64,000 nucleotides of DNA from Microbulbifer agarilyticus (GTDB lineage: Bacteria; Pseudomonadota; Gammaproteobacteria; Pseudomonadales; Cellvibrionaceae), in NCBI RefSeq assembly GCF_020171345.1, contig NZ_JAIUZM010000001.1, positions 1,302,001 through 1,366,000 on the forward strand. The letters are read 5' to 3'. The notes under the pieces are model-generated. The model made no database searches. It was not told where the DNA came from and was given only the letters and a program-made list of their open reading frames with translations. Within the stretch, counting starts at the first letter, position 1, and every line of letters begins with the position of its first letter. Both the position numbers and the translations under genes were made by a program. Shown here one piece after another: positions 17,963 to 30,671 of this stretch.

Positions 17963-18382
17963 TTACTTGCCGGCGGCCTTGCGGATCGCCTGCAGGGTGC
18001 GCAGACGAGCTTCGGCTTCGGCGAGTTGCGCGGAAACGCGGGCGTAGTCGATATCCGCCGGGGCGCTGCGCAGGGCGTGTTCCGCCTCTTCGCGTGCCTT
18101 TTTGGCTGCATCTTCGTCGATATCGCGCTCGGCGATGTCGGCCAGGATGGTTACCATGTTAGGCTGGATTTCGGCATAGCCACCGCTCAGGAACAGCACC
18201 TCTTCATCACCATTGTCTTTGATGATGCGTACCGGGCCGGGCTTGAGGTGGGTGAGCAGCTGCGCGTGACCGTAGGAGATACCGAGCTCCCCTTCGACGC
18301 CGCTGACAATCACCATCTTCACCAGACCCGAGAAGAGGGATTCCTCTGCGCTAACAATGTCGCAATGTACAGTCATAGCCAT
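17963..18382 (-). CDS. atpC: F1Fo ATP synthase epsilon subunit
   Basis: A 139-residue central-stalk subunit that links gamma to the c-ring and restrains ATP hydrolysis. The N-terminal beta-sandwich is clear (MTVHCDIVSAEESLFSGLV, GELGISYGHAQLLTHLKPGP, LSGGYAEIQPNMVTILADIAERD), followed by the two-helix C-terminal domain. It is the last gene of the atp operon and is followed by a strong terminator. Confidence 0.98.
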   Translation of the reverse strand: MAMTVHCDIVSAEESLFSGLVKMVIVSGVEGELGISYGHAQLLTHLKPGPVRIIKDNGDEEVLFLSGGYAEIQPNMVTILADIAERDIDEDAAKKAREEAEHALRSAPADIDYARVSAQLAEAEARLRTLQAIRKAAGK

Positions 18383-18449
18383 AAGGCTACCTCATTCTCA
18401 GCTGTTTGCCTTGAAAGGCCCGGCGTAAACCGGGCCTCACGCGCGTGCC

Positions 18450-20746
<2,297 letters not shown>

Positions 20747-20811
20747 AGTGCTTTACCTTGTTCGCTCGCGTTGTTTCGCCCTGTACTCAGAGAGTGCAGG
20801 GCGAAAGCGGA

Positions 20812-22356
20812 TTACCAGCTACCGGTAGCGACGAATTTCTCGATAGCGGCCTTGAAGGCAGCGTCGATTTCGCCGTTGTAGTCACCGGTGCTGTTCACTT
20901 TTGCCATCAGCTCTGCGTGTTCGCTGTTCATGTAAGCGAGCAGGGCGGATTCAAAGTCCAGCACCTTGTTGACTTCTACGTCGTTCAGGAAGCCTTTGTC
21001 GGCAGCGTAAACAGATACCGCCATGTCCGCGATGGACATCGGGGAGTACTGCTTCTGCTTCATCAATTCGGTAACGCGCTCACCGTGGTCCAGCTGGGCC
21101 TTGGTGGCTTCGTCCAGGTCAGAAGCGAACTGGGAGAAGGCCGCGAGTTCGCGGTACTGCGCCAGTGCGGTACGGATACCACCGGAAAGCTTCTTGATCA
21201 CCTTGGTCTGTGCGGAACCACCAACACGGGATACGGAGATACCCGGGTTGATCGCCGGACGTACACCGGAGTTGAACAGGTCGGTTTCCAGGAAGATCTG
21301 ACCGTCGGTAATGGAGATTACGTTGGTCGGTACGAACGCGGAAACGTCACCCGCCTGGGTTTCAATGATTGGCAGTGCGGTCAGGGAGCCGGTTTTGCCT
21401 TTCACTTCACCGTTGGTGAACTTCTCTACGTACTCAGCGTTTACGCGAGCAGCGCGCTCCAGCAGACGGGAGTGCAAGTAGAAAACGTCACCCGGGTATG
21501 CTTCACGGCCCGGAGGACGCTTCAGCAGCAGGGAGATCTGACGGTAGGCCCAAGCCTGCTTGGTCAGGTCATCGTAAATGATCAGGGCGTCTTCACCGCG
21601 GTCGCGGAAGTACTCACCCATGGTGCAGCCAACGTATGGAGCCAGGAACTGCATCGCAGCTGGGTCGGCGGCGCCGGCAGCAACAACGATGGTGTGGTCC
21701 ATTGCGCCGTGCTCTTCGAGCTTGCGCACAACGTTTGCAATAGAAGACTGCTTCTGGCCTACGGCAACGTAGATACACTTAATGCCGGTGCCTTTCTGGT
21801 TGATGATCGCATCGATCGCAACCGCAGTTTTACCGATCTGACGGTCGCCAATGATCAGCTCACGCTGGCCACGACCGATCGGGATCATGGTATCTACCGC
21901 TTTCAGACCGGTCTGTACCGGCTGATCAACGGACTGACGGGCAATTACGCCAGGTGCTACTTTCTCAACAGCGTCGGTCAGCTTGTTGTTCAGCGGACCT
22001 TTACCGTCGATCGGGTTACCAAGGGCGTCAACCACACGACCCAGCAGCTCCGGACCAACCGGGGCTTCCAGGATGCGGCCAGTACAACGACACTTCTGGC
22101 CTTCCGCCAGAGATTTGTAGTCGCCCAGTACGATGGCACCAACGGAGTCGCGCTCCAGGTTCAGTGCCATACCGGTAACACCGCCTTCGAACTCGATCAT
22201 CTCACCGTACATCACGTCGGCCAGGCCGTGGATGCGGATGATACCGTCGGATACGGAAACAATTGTGCCCTCATTCTGGGCTTCAGTGCTCACATCGAGA
22301 TTGTCGATGCGGCTCTTGATAATTTCACTGATCTCAGAGGGATTCAGTTGCTGCAT
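20812..22356 (-). CDS. atpA: F1Fo ATP synthase alpha subunit
   Basis: The 514-residue non-catalytic nucleotide-binding subunit. It shows the N-terminal crown domain ([20 protein letters not shown]), the P-loop [40 protein letters not shown] and [19 protein letters not shown]. Length and motifs are typical. It is preceded by atpH and followed by atpG. Confidence 0.98.
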   Translation of the reverse strand: MQQLNPSEISEIIKSRIDNLDVSTEAQNEGTIVSVSDGIIRIHGLADVMYGEMIEFEGGVTGMALNLERDSVGAIVLGDYKSLAEGQKCRCTGRILEAPVGPELLGRVVDALGNPIDGKGPLNNKLTDAVEKVAPGVIARQSVDQPVQTGLKAVDTMIPIGRGQRELIIGDRQIGKTAVAIDAIINQKGTGIKCIYVAVGQKQSSIANVVRKLEEHGAMDHTIVVAAGAADPAAMQFLAPYVGCTMGEYFRDRGEDALIIYDDLTKQAWAYRQISLLLKRPPGREAYPGDVFYLHSRLLERAARVNAEYVEKFTNGEVKGKTGSLTALPIIETQAGDVSAFVPTNVISITDGQIFLETDLFNSGVRPAINPGISVSRVGGSAQTKVIKKLSGGIRTALAQYRELAAFSQFASDLDEATKAQLDHGERVTELMKQKQYSPMSIADMAVSVYAADKGFLNDVEVNKVLDFESALLAYMNSEHAELMAKVNSTGDYNGEIDAAFKAAIEKFVATGSW

Positions 22357-22403
22357 GCTCTGTTCCTCGATTCCCCGGCAGGGCTGCCCACCGGGAAGGT
22401 AAT

Positions 22404-22937
22404 TTAGGAGTTCATCGCCTCGGCGAGTTTGGCCAGTCGGCCGCGCACGGTGCCATCGATCACCGTGTCACCAGCGCGAATAATCGCGCCGCCCAGCAGA
22501 CTTTCGTCGACCGCGCTGTGCAGGTGCACCTCGCGGGCAAACTTCTTGCTGAGTGCCTGGGTGAGGCGCTGGGACTGTTCGTCGCTGAGCGGGCGGGCAG
22601 AGATAACTTCCACTTCGAGAGTGGCTTCTGCCTGGGCCTTCAGGTCTTCGAACAGTTCGGAAATTTCCGGCAGCAGCGGCAGGCGGTGGTTTTCCGCCAG
22701 CAGCTTGATGAAGTTCTGCATGGCGGCATCGTAATCGCCACATACAGACAGGAATTTTTCCGCGCGCACTTCACTGGTCAACTGCGGGTTATCCAGCAGC
22801 TCGCCAACTTTTTCGTTCTGGCTGACCGCCGCTGCGGTTACCAACGCCGCGCTCCAACCGCTAAGGTCGGAGGCTTCTTGGGCGTGGGCAAATGCCGCTT
22901 TAGCGTATGGCCGGGCCAGAGTGCTGAGTTCCGCCAT
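22404..22937 (-). CDS. atpH: F1Fo ATP synthase delta subunit
   Basis: A 177-residue peripheral stalk cap (OSCP-like). It begins [20 protein letters not shown] and ends [19 protein letters not shown], the conserved C-terminal signature of delta subunits. Only 11 nt separate it from atpF upstream. Confidence 0.97.
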   Translation of the reverse strand: MAELSTLARPYAKAAFAHAQEASDLSGWSAALVTAAAVSQNEKVGELLDNPQLTSEVRAEKFLSVCGDYDAAMQNFIKLLAENHRLPLLPEISELFEDLKAQAEATLEVEVISARPLSDEQSQRLTQALSKKFAREVHLHSAVDESLLGGAIIRAGDTVIDGTVRGRLAKLAEAMNS

Positions 22938-22948
22938 GGGTTCCTCGC

Positions 22949-23419
22949 TTACAGCTCGGCTGCCAGTTTCTCAATCATGTCATCGTGTGCCTTGGCATCG
23001 ATGTTGATTGAGAGGATTTTTTCTGCGCCGGCAACAGACAGGTCAGCAACACGGGTACGAAGTTGTTCCTTCGCACGGTTTACTTCCTGTTCGATTTCCG
23101 CCTGTGCGGCAGCTTTCAGGCGATCGCCTTCGCTGCGTGCTGCCTCTTTGGCTTCATCAACGATTTGGTTGGCGCGCTTGTTGGCACCATCGATGATTTC
23201 GGCCGCTTGGGCTTTGGCTTCTTTCAGTTGCTCGGCCGCTTTGCGCTGGGCCAGCTCAAGATCTTTTTCTGCGCGTTCGGCTTCTTGCAGACCGGTGGCA
23301 ATTTTTTGCTCACGTTCTTGCATTACACCCAGCAGGGCCGGCCAGACGTATTTCCAGCAGAACCATACAAAGGCGAAAAAGGTGATCGACTGGCCGATCA
23401 GAGTCAGGTTGATATTCAC
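22949..23419 (-). CDS. atpF: F1Fo ATP synthase subunit b
   Basis: The 156-residue peripheral stalk has one N-terminal membrane helix ([27 protein letters not shown]) followed by a long charged coiled coil rich in Ala, Glu, Lys and Arg, the standard architecture. It lies between atpE and atpH. Confidence 0.97.
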   Translation of the reverse strand: MNINLTLIGQSITFFAFVWFCWKYVWPALLGVMQEREQKIATGLQEAERAEKDLELAQRKAAEQLKEAKAQAAEIIDGANKRANQIVDEAKEAARSEGDRLKAAAQAEIEQEVNRAKEQLRTRVADLSVAGAEKILSINIDAKAHDDMIEKLAAEL

Positions 23420-23473
23420 ACCGACACCTCTTGCTCTTTCAAAAGTGGATTAAAGGGCAATTGGAACGATGGA

Positions 23474-23797
<324 letters not shown>

Positions 23798-23814
23798 TTA
23801 CAGCTGGCACGACC

Positions 23815-24762
<948 letters not shown>

Positions 24763-24873
24763 TCAACACGTTTTAAGATGAAAAATCTGTTTCGTGGAAC
24801 CCCGAACCTGCGCGGCCTTGGTTTTCGGCCCTGAGCAAAAGCGCAGTCACTCTTCGAGGCTCCCCGCCCCCCG

Positions 24874-25266
24874 CTAACCTTTGGTATGCAGGCGGGCTAC
24901 GAGAATCCATTGCAAAATCACGCACAAGCCGTAGCTGATAAACAGCACTGCGGGGTTCAGCGTTTTGACGCTGGTAAACACCAGCGCAAACCCCACCAGG
25001 GTCATTACGAACTTGCCGGTTTCGGCGCGGTAGAAGCTTCCCACCGCGCGCTGGCTGGCGCGCGCTCCGCGGATCTTGCCGCGGTTCGGCCCTAACAGCT
25101 CAAAGGCACGCAAACCAAAATACAGATTGGGCACCACACACAGGGCGCCGCCAAGCAGGGCGGAAAGGGCGATGACACGTCCCAGCGTGAATTCGAGCGC
25201 CACTACAGCCAGCAAAACAACCGCAAGCTGGATCAGCGAAATCTGTACAACTGGGGGATTACGCAT
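24874..25266 (-). CDS. atpI: ATP synthase subunit I (assembly-associated)
   Basis: From the ATG at 25266 the product has 130 residues, the usual size for AtpI, with four predicted membrane helices (LIQLAVVLLAVVALEFTLG, VIALSALLGGALCVVPNLYF, FVMTLVGFALVFTSV, AVLFISYGLCVILQWILVA). It is the first gene of the atp operon and is linked to c-ring assembly in other bacteria. The frame stays open upstream to a TTG at 25356; that start has a weak GACGAG site and would add 30 polar residues, so the start is the uncertain part. Confidence 0.88.
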   Translation of the reverse strand: MRNPPVVQISLIQLAVVLLAVVALEFTLGRVIALSALLGGALCVVPNLYFGLRAFELLGPNRGKIRGARASQRAVGSFYRAETGKFVMTLVGFALVFTSVKTLNPAVLFISYGLCVILQWILVARLHTKG

Positions 25267-25509
25267 AGGCGGGAACAGGCCGGCCAAACTTTCTTTTCCG
25301 CCCAAAATTTGGGCGTGCGAATTATGGAGGAACGAGGCTGTCGATTCAACTAGCAAATCTCGTCAGATGGCATGGCTTTCGCGGTCGTTTACCACCCATT
25401 TCGGTGACAGTAAGCACTTACAAACTGAGGGGTTATTTGCCGACAGATGCGCCAGCGGGCGGGGATCGATGCGCCAAAACATTGCACTATTTTGGCGCAC
25501 TTTTTACAA

Positions 25510-25531
25510 AAACGTTGCAATAGTAACGTTT
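25510..25531 (-). terminator. Putative terminator downstream of parB
   Basis: On the minus strand AAACGTT-ACTATTGC-AACGTTT is followed by TTG and an A/T-rich stretch, about 26 nt past the parB stop. A second, larger hairpin GCGCCAAAA...TTTTGGCGC lies just beyond at 25471-25498, with its T-run on the plus strand. Confidence 0.6.
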
Positions 25532-25556
25532 CCAGCACGTCTCGGCGGGGCGCTGG

Positions 25557-26465
25557 TCAGTCTTCGCGGTAACCCAGGTGCGCCAAAATGCCGTCCAGCT
25601 CATCCAGGCTGGTGTACTTGAGCACCAGCTTGCCGGCGCCTTTTTCGCCGTGATCAATCGTCACCGGAACACCAATTTTTTCTGCCAGCTGTTCACTCAG
25701 GCGGCGAATATTGGGGTCCACCGGGGCTTTCTTCGGTTTCGGCTGGCCTGCCTGGGCCTGGACGTTGCGCACCAGCGCCTCGGTCTGGCGCACGGTCAAA
25801 CCGCGATCGACCACCTGCCGGGCGGTGGCTTTCTGATCTTCACCGGCAAGACCGAGCAGCGCCTTGGCGTGACCGGTCTCGATATCGCCGCGTTCGAGGA
25901 AGGTGCGTACCTCGTCGGTGAGACTCAACAGGCGCAGCAGATTGGTCACGGCGGTGCGGGATTTACCCACGGCTTCGGCCACCTGCTGCTGGGTGAGTTC
26001 GAATTCATCCTGCAGACGCTTGAGCGCTACCGCTTCTTCGACCGGGTTCAGGTCTTCCCGCTGGATATTTTCAATCAGCGCCATGGCAATGGCGGCTTCG
26101 TCGGCCACTTCGCGGATCAGCGCAGGGACTTTATCCAGCTCGGCGAGCTGGGCGGCGCGCCAGCGGCGCTCACCGGCGATAATCTCGTATTTGCGCTCAC
26201 CGACAGGGCGTACCACGATGGGCTGCATAATGCCCTGGGCGCGGATGGAGTCGGCCAATTCTTGCAGGGACTCCTGCGGGAAATCGCGGCGCGGCTGGTA
26301 GCGGCCACGCTGTAGGAATTCGATCGGCAACTCTTTGAGCTCACCATCCACACGTTCGGCGACATCACCGTTGCGCTCGCCAGTGGCCACGGCAATGGCT
26401 TCGCTGGCATTGTTACTGATCAGGTGGGAAAGCCCTTTCCCGAGGCCCTTGCGTTTCGCGGCCAT
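25557..26465 (-). CDS. parB: Chromosome partitioning protein ParB (CTPase, parS-binding)
   Basis: A 302-residue ParB/Spo0J. It opens MAAKRKGLGKGLSHLI, and the CTP-binding ParB/Srx domain shows QPRRDFPQESLQELADSI and GERRWRAAQLAELDKVPALI. The helix-turn-helix TQQQVAEAVGKSRTAVTNLL and a C-terminal dimerisation segment (KLVLKYTSLDELDGILAHL) follow. It should load at parS and spread; two perfect parS sites occur in recF at 38.9 and 39.5 kb. It lies 18 nt downstream of parA and is the last gene of the mnmG-rsmG-parA-parB block. Confidence 0.97.
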   Translation of the reverse strand: MAAKRKGLGKGLSHLISNNASEAIAVATGERNGDVAERVDGELKELPIEFLQRGRYQPRRDFPQESLQELADSIRAQGIMQPIVVRPVGERKYEIIAGERRWRAAQLAELDKVPALIREVADEAAIAMALIENIQREDLNPVEEAVALKRLQDEFELTQQQVAEAVGKSRTAVTNLLRLLSLTDEVRTFLERGDIETGHAKALLGLAGEDQKATARQVVDRGLTVRQTEALVRNVQAQAGQPKPKKAPVDPNIRRLSEQLAEKIGVPVTIDHGEKGAGKLVLKYTSLDELDGILAHLGYRED

Positions 26466-26483
26466 AGGTTTGTTACCTCAGTC

Positions 26484-27302
26484 TTAAACCGCTTCCGCTA
26501 CCGGGCGTGGTCCACTGTTCTGGTTGCTATTTTGGTTTGCCGCGGTGTCGCGGCGGGTAATCTCACCGGCGAGGGCAAGGTAGGCGATGGCGCCTTTGGA
26601 GCTGCGGTCGTAGTCCAGTGCGGGCTTGCCAAAACTCGGGGCTTCCGCAAGACGCACATTGCGCGGTATGCAGGTGCGGTACAGACGCTCACCGAAGTAT
26701 TCACTCAACTGCTCGGAAACATCACTGGTCAGGCTGTTACGCGGGTCGAACATGGTGCGCAGGATGCCTTCGATCTTCAGGCTCGGGTTGGCGGCCTGCT
26801 GGACCTGGGTAATGGTATCGATCAGCGAGGACAGTCCTTCCAGCGCGTAGTATTCGCACTGCATCGGGATCAATACACCGCCGGCGGCACATAGAGCGTT
26901 TACGGTGAGCATGTTCAGCGACGGCGGACAATCGATGATGATGTAGTCGTAATCATCAGCGACCTGCACGAGCGCCTGGCGCAGGCGGGATTCGCGGCCA
27001 TCCATCTCCAGCAATTCCACTTCCGCCGCGGACAGGTCTATGTTCGCCGGCATCAGGTCGTAACCACTGGCGGTTGTCACGATCGCCTTGCGCGGCGGCA
27101 GCAGGCTGGCCAGCACGTCGTAGCTCGACAGCTGCAACTCGCTCTTGTCGATGCCGCTGCCCATAGTGGCGTTGCCCTGGGGGTCCAGGTCAATCAGCAA
27201 TACGCGTCGCTTGTTGGCAACAAGTGACGCGGACAGGTTGACGCAGGTTGTGGTCTTGCCGACTCCGCCCTTCTGGTTAGCTACCGCAAAAATTTTGCTC
27301 AA
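26484..27302 (-). CDS. parA: Chromosome partitioning ATPase ParA (Soj)
   Basis: A deviant-Walker ATPase (KIFAVANQKGGVGKTTTCVN; LLIDLDPQGNATMG; YIIIDCPPSLNMLTVNALCA) that drives segregation of ParB-parS complexes. The frame is open far upstream (to 27503), but those 67 residues are Arg/Ala/Pro-rich and unlike ParA. I choose the TTG at 27302, with AGGA 8 nt upstream, giving 272 residues, the usual chromosomal size. It is followed by parB. Confidence 0.95.
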   Translation of the reverse strand: MSKIFAVANQKGGVGKTTTCVNLSASLVANKRRVLLIDLDPQGNATMGSGIDKSELQLSSYDVLASLLPPRKAIVTTASGYDLMPANIDLSAAEVELLEMDGRESRLRQALVQVADDYDYIIIDCPPSLNMLTVNALCAAGGVLIPMQCEYYALEGLSSLIDTITQVQQAANPSLKIEGILRTMFDPRNSLTSDVSEQLSEYFGERLYRTCIPRNVRLAEAPSFGKPALDYDRSSKGAIAYLALAGEITRRDTAANQNSNQNSGPRPVAEAV

Positions 27303-27486
27303 GGTTCTGGTCCTGTTGGTCCCGTTGACGCAGTTCCTCTGGCGTCCCGGGCTCGCCGCTAGGCCGGTTTGACCGGGAGGCGCGGCAGCAAAAGCGCACC
27401 CGCGAACATCAGCCCGGTGCACTGGTATTAATCTCAGTTGTTTTTGTTCCACCCCGGCATTGGAGTGGATTGCCAGAGCTGGCGGT

Positions 27487-28134
27487 TCAGTCCTCGCGAA
27501 CAAGGACGATCAGGTGGCGCTCGGCGTCGCACCCCGGTACTCGCAATGGGTGCATCTGTTCGACCTTAATGCCTTTTGGCAATGCGCTCAACTCATCTTC
27601 GGGGATCTTGCCCTTCATCGCATAAAAGCGGCCGCCCGCGGCGAGCAAGTGCTCACTTCCCTGCACCATATCCTGCAGGGAGGCAAACGCCCTGGAAACC
27701 ACGCCAGAGTAGAGGTTTTCCGGCTGGTAGGCCTCCACCCGCTGGTTCACCACGTTGATGTTGGCGAGCTTGAGCTGGCTGGCCACCTGAAACTGAAAGC
27801 GCGACTTTTTGCCATTGCTGTCGAGCAGGCTGATGGGGCGCTCGGGGTGGATGATCGCCAGCGGGATACCGGGCAGGCCACCACCTGAGCCGACATCGAT
27901 CAGCGGGGTCTGGTCTGCGGGACTGGTACCACACAGATTCACCACACTCAGACTGTCGATGATATGCCGCTCAAGCATCTCCGCCGGGTCGCGCACGGCG
28001 GACAGGTTGTAAGCGGCATTCCAGCGCGCAAACAGGTCGAGGTAGGCCAGCAATTTGTCCTGCTGTTCACCGGTCAACGCCAGCTGTAACTGATCTGCCG
28101 CCTGCTGCAGGCGGGGCCGAAACTGCTCCATCAC
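27487..28134 (-). CDS. rsmG: 16S rRNA (guanine(527)-N7)-methyltransferase
   Basis: A 215-residue SAM-dependent methyltransferase (GidB). The SAM-binding region LIDVGSGGGLPGIPLAI, the LLDSNGKKSRFQFQVA helix and VVSRAFASLQDMV are canonical. Its start is 1 nt from the mnmG stop, so the two are co-transcribed. m7G527 lies in the 530 loop of 16S rRNA, and loss confers low-level streptomycin resistance in other species. Confidence 0.97.
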   Translation of the reverse strand: MMEQFRPRLQQAADQLQLALTGEQQDKLLAYLDLFARWNAAYNLSAVRDPAEMLERHIIDSLSVVNLCGTSPADQTPLIDVGSGGGLPGIPLAIIHPERPISLLDSNGKKSRFQFQVASQLKLANINVVNQRVEAYQPENLYSGVVSRAFASLQDMVQGSEHLLAAGGRFYAMKGKIPEDELSALPKGIKVEQMHPLRVPGCDAERHLIVLVRED

Positions 28135-28135
28135 C

Positions 28136-30025
28136 TCAAACCGCCTTCTTGCGGGTCAACAGTCCGCGTTTCTTCAGCTGGATCAACAACAGCGAAACCG
28201 CTGCCGGCGTCACGCCCGGTACGCGGCTGGCCCGCGCCAGGGTGTCGGGGCGCGCATCTGTTAGCTTCTGCACCACCTCGTTGGAGAGGCCGGATACCGC
28301 GCCATAGTCGAAATCCACGGGTAGCGGGGTGTCCTCGTACGCCTGCAGGCGTTCAATTTCGTCGCGCTGGCGATCGATGTAACCGGCGTACTTGGCGGAG
28401 ATCTCCACCTGCTCGGCGACGCGCTCGTCGGCGACAGCTTCCCCTTTGAGACTGGCGATATCCGTGTATTCCAGCTCCGGGCGCTTCAGCAGGTCCTGCA
28501 GGCTGTATTCGCGGGCCAGCGGCTGCGGCAGCTTTTGCTCCACACTGGTGGCCGCATCGGTACCCGGCTGAACCCAGGTTTCCTTGAGGCGCTGCTGCTC
28601 GAGGGCAATGGCTTCACGCTTTTCGCAGAAGGCCTGCCAGCGGGTGTCATCCACCAGCCCCAGCTCACGCCCCTTTTCGGTCAAACGCAGGTCCGCATTG
28701 TCTTCGCGGAGCAACAGGCGGTATTCCGCGCGGCTGGTGAACATGCGGTAGGGTTCTTTGGTGCCGCTGGTGATCAGATCGTCCACCAACACACCGAGAT
28801 AGGCTTCATCGCGGCGCGGTGACCAGGCGTCCTTGTCCTGCGCCTGCAGCGCGGCATTGGCGCCAGCCAGCAAGCCCTGAGCGGCAGCTTCTTCGTAACC
28901 GGTGGTGCCGTTGATCTGGCCGGCGAAGAACAGACCGGCAATAAACTTGGTTTCCAGTGACGGCAGCAGGTCGCGCGGATCAAAGAAATCGTATTCGATG
29001 GCATAGCCCGGGCGGGTGATATGCGCACTCTCAAAGCCCTTGATGGAGCGCACCAGATTCATCTGCACATCAAACGGCAGGCTGGTGGAGATGCCATTGG
29101 GGTAGAGCTCGTTGGTGGTGAGCCCTTCGGGCTCGATAAAGATCTGGTGGCTGTCCTTGTCGGCGAAGCGGTGCACCTTGTCCTCGATGGACGGGCAGTA
29201 ACGCGGGCCTATACCTTCGATCACCCCGGAATACATGGGTGAGCGGTCCAGACCACCACGGATGATGTCGTGGGTCTGCTCGTTGGTGTGGGTGATCCAG
29301 CAGCACACCTGTTGCGGATGCTGGGCGCGGTTGCCCAAATAGGACATGACCGGCAGCGGCTCGTCGCCCCACTGTTCTTCCAGGCCCGAGAAGTCCACGG
29401 AGCGCGCGTCGATACGCGGCGGGGTGCCGGTTTTCAGGCGCTCAACGCGGAAAGGCAGCGCACGCAGGCGCTCGGCAAGGGCAATGGAGGGCGGGTCGCC
29501 AGCACGGCCACCGGCGTGGTTGTCCAGGCCGATATGAATGCGTCCACCGAGAAAGGTACCGGCGGTTATGACCACGGTTTTGCCGTGAAAGCGCAGGCCG
29601 GCATTGGTTACCACGCCGGTCACCCGGTCGTTGTCGACGATCAGGTCATCGGCCGCCTGCTGGAAGATGTCCAGGTTGGGCTGATTCTCGAGGATATTGC
29701 GAATCGCCGCCTTGTACAGCGCGCGGTCTGCCTGGGCGCGGGTGGCCCGTACTGCAGGGCCTTTGCGGGCATTCAAAACACGGAACTGGATGCCACCGAG
29801 ATCTGTGGCGGTGGCCATGGCGCCGCCGAGGGCGTCCACTTCTTTCACCAGATGGCTTTTACCGATGCCGCCAATAGCCGGGTTACACGACATTTGCCCG
29901 AGCGTTTCGATGTTGTGGGTCAACAGCAGGGTGCGACTCCCCATGCGCGCAGATGCCAGGCACGCCTCGGTGCCGGCATGTCCGCCGCCAATCACGATCA
30001 CATCATATTGCGTGGGGTAATCCAT
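28136..30025 (-). CDS. mnmG: tRNA uridine-5-carboxymethylaminomethyl modification enzyme MnmG (GidA)
   Basis: The 629-residue FAD enzyme works with MnmE to modify U34 of certain tRNAs. The dinucleotide-binding motif [20 protein letters not shown], the [20 protein letters not shown] signature and [20 protein letters not shown] are all present. Length is standard. It is the first gene of mnmG-rsmG-parA-parB, transcribed away from the 646-bp candidate origin. Confidence 0.98.
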   Translation of the reverse strand: MDYPTQYDVIVIGGGHAGTEACLASARMGSRTLLLTHNIETLGQMSCNPAIGGIGKSHLVKEVDALGGAMATATDLGGIQFRVLNARKGPAVRATRAQADRALYKAAIRNILENQPNLDIFQQAADDLIVDNDRVTGVVTNAGLRFHGKTVVITAGTFLGGRIHIGLDNHAGGRAGDPPSIALAERLRALPFRVERLKTGTPPRIDARSVDFSGLEEQWGDEPLPVMSYLGNRAQHPQQVCCWITHTNEQTHDIIRGGLDRSPMYSGVIEGIGPRYCPSIEDKVHRFADKDSHQIFIEPEGLTTNELYPNGISTSLPFDVQMNLVRSIKGFESAHITRPGYAIEYDFFDPRDLLPSLETKFIAGLFFAGQINGTTGYEEAAAQGLLAGANAALQAQDKDAWSPRRDEAYLGVLVDDLITSGTKEPYRMFTSRAEYRLLLREDNADLRLTEKGRELGLVDDTRWQAFCEKREAIALEQQRLKETWVQPGTDAATSVEQKLPQPLAREYSLQDLLKRPELEYTDIASLKGEAVADERVAEQVEISAKYAGYIDRQRDEIERLQAYEDTPLPVDFDYGAVSGLSNEVVQKLTDARPDTLARASRVPGVTPAAVSLLLIQLKKRGLLTRKKAV

Positions 30026-30419
30026 AGGTTCAGCTCTGGTGTCAGCTTTGCCGCTGACAGGTCACGGTAAAAATCGGCCGCACATTATAGGCGCCTTGAG
30101 CTGTGCAAAAAAGCGGCATTTTGAAATTTCATTTTGCGCTTTCTTATATCTATTTAAATAAAGTTATACATATCTTATGTGTATGTATGTGTTTATGTTT
30201 AATGTAGTTATATAGGGTAGTGTTTTTTACGTATAAGTATGAAAAATCGTTTAAAAACAGTTGGTTACGGGCATGATAACTACCCTGTAAACCCTTGCTT
30301 TTAGCGGGGTAAAACCGCGGTATGGCATTGTGGACGAGTGGGATAAGTCAGGGGGTTTGAGCCGATTCGTTGATTTGTCCCCATTTGCGTACCGGCTTCC
30401 CCTCACTTTTCCACTGTTT

Positions 30420-30428
30420 TTATCCACA
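30420..30428 (+). promoter_or_regulatory. DnaA box (perfect TTATCCACA)
   Basis: Exact match to the high-affinity DnaA consensus on the plus strand, in the mnmG-mnmE gap. Confidence 0.75.
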
Positions 30429-30461
30429 CTTCGCGGTGAGGCGTCTCTCTTTTCGTTGTTG

Positions 30462-30470
30462 TGTGCATAA
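30462..30470 (-). promoter_or_regulatory. DnaA box (TTATGCACA)
   Basis: The plus strand reads TGTGCATAA; the complement matches TTATNCACA exactly and faces the box at 30420. Confidence 0.65.
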
Positions 30471-30524
30471 GTCTGTGGTTTAACGGGATAAAAGCTTGTG
30501 TGAGCGATCTGGATAGGTGGTCTA

Positions 30525-30533
30525 TCTGGATAA
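30525..30533 (-). promoter_or_regulatory. Probable DnaA box (8/9)
   Basis: The plus strand reads TCTGGATAA; the complement TTATCCAGA has one mismatch to the consensus. A related TCTGGATAG lies 17 nt to the left. Confidence 0.45.
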
Positions 30534-30671
30534 CTCTGTGAGTTTGTGTGCGCAACTCTTGTGGTTTGCTCGGGGAGAGCCTGTAGAAAAGTTTGCGTCA
30601 ACGCTTGCAGATGCCTCGAGCGCGTTCTTCGCCTTTTGTCTGGATCGTTTCCATCGATGTGTCGTGGGTTT

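Larger units (their letters stand above)
30026..30671. other. oriC: Candidate chromosomal replication origin (mnmG-mnmE intergenic region)
   Basis: This 646-bp gap has no plausible gene. Its left part (about 30110-30260) is strikingly AT-rich and T/G-biased on the plus strand, as expected for an unwinding element. The right part holds a perfect DnaA box TTATCCACA (30420-30428), a perfect inverted TGTGCATAA (30462-30470), an 8/9 TCTGGATAA (30525-30533), and weaker 7/9 sites at 30508-30516 and 30474-30482. A rough hand count of third-codon bases shows a change across it: parA on the minus strand has about equal C and G, while mnmE on the same strand has about twice as much C as G. That fits a skew switch here. 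The rpmH-dnaA gap is the competing candidate. Confidence 0.6.

Noticed and set aside
20758..22407. Long open frame (549 codons) on the plus strand opposite atpA
   Set aside because: It is an antisense shadow of the highly biased atpA codons, with no ribosome site and no recognisable domain. Similar antisense frames over atpD, atpB, mnmG and yidC were rejected for the same reason.
25471..25498. GCGCCAAAA...TTTTGGCGC hairpin as a plus-strand terminator
   Set aside because: The T-run is on the plus strand, but no plus-strand gene lies upstream. I keep it only as a possible structural element near the parB terminator.
27303..27503. 67-residue N-terminal extension of ParA
   Set aside because: The open frame is Arg/Ala/Pro-rich, does not resemble ParA, and the internal TTG at 27302 has a ribosome site and matches the family start.
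30251..30601. Minus-strand frame of 116 codons in the mnmG-mnmE gap
   Set aside because: Composition is low-complexity and unlike a protein, it spans the DnaA boxes, and there is no ribosome site.
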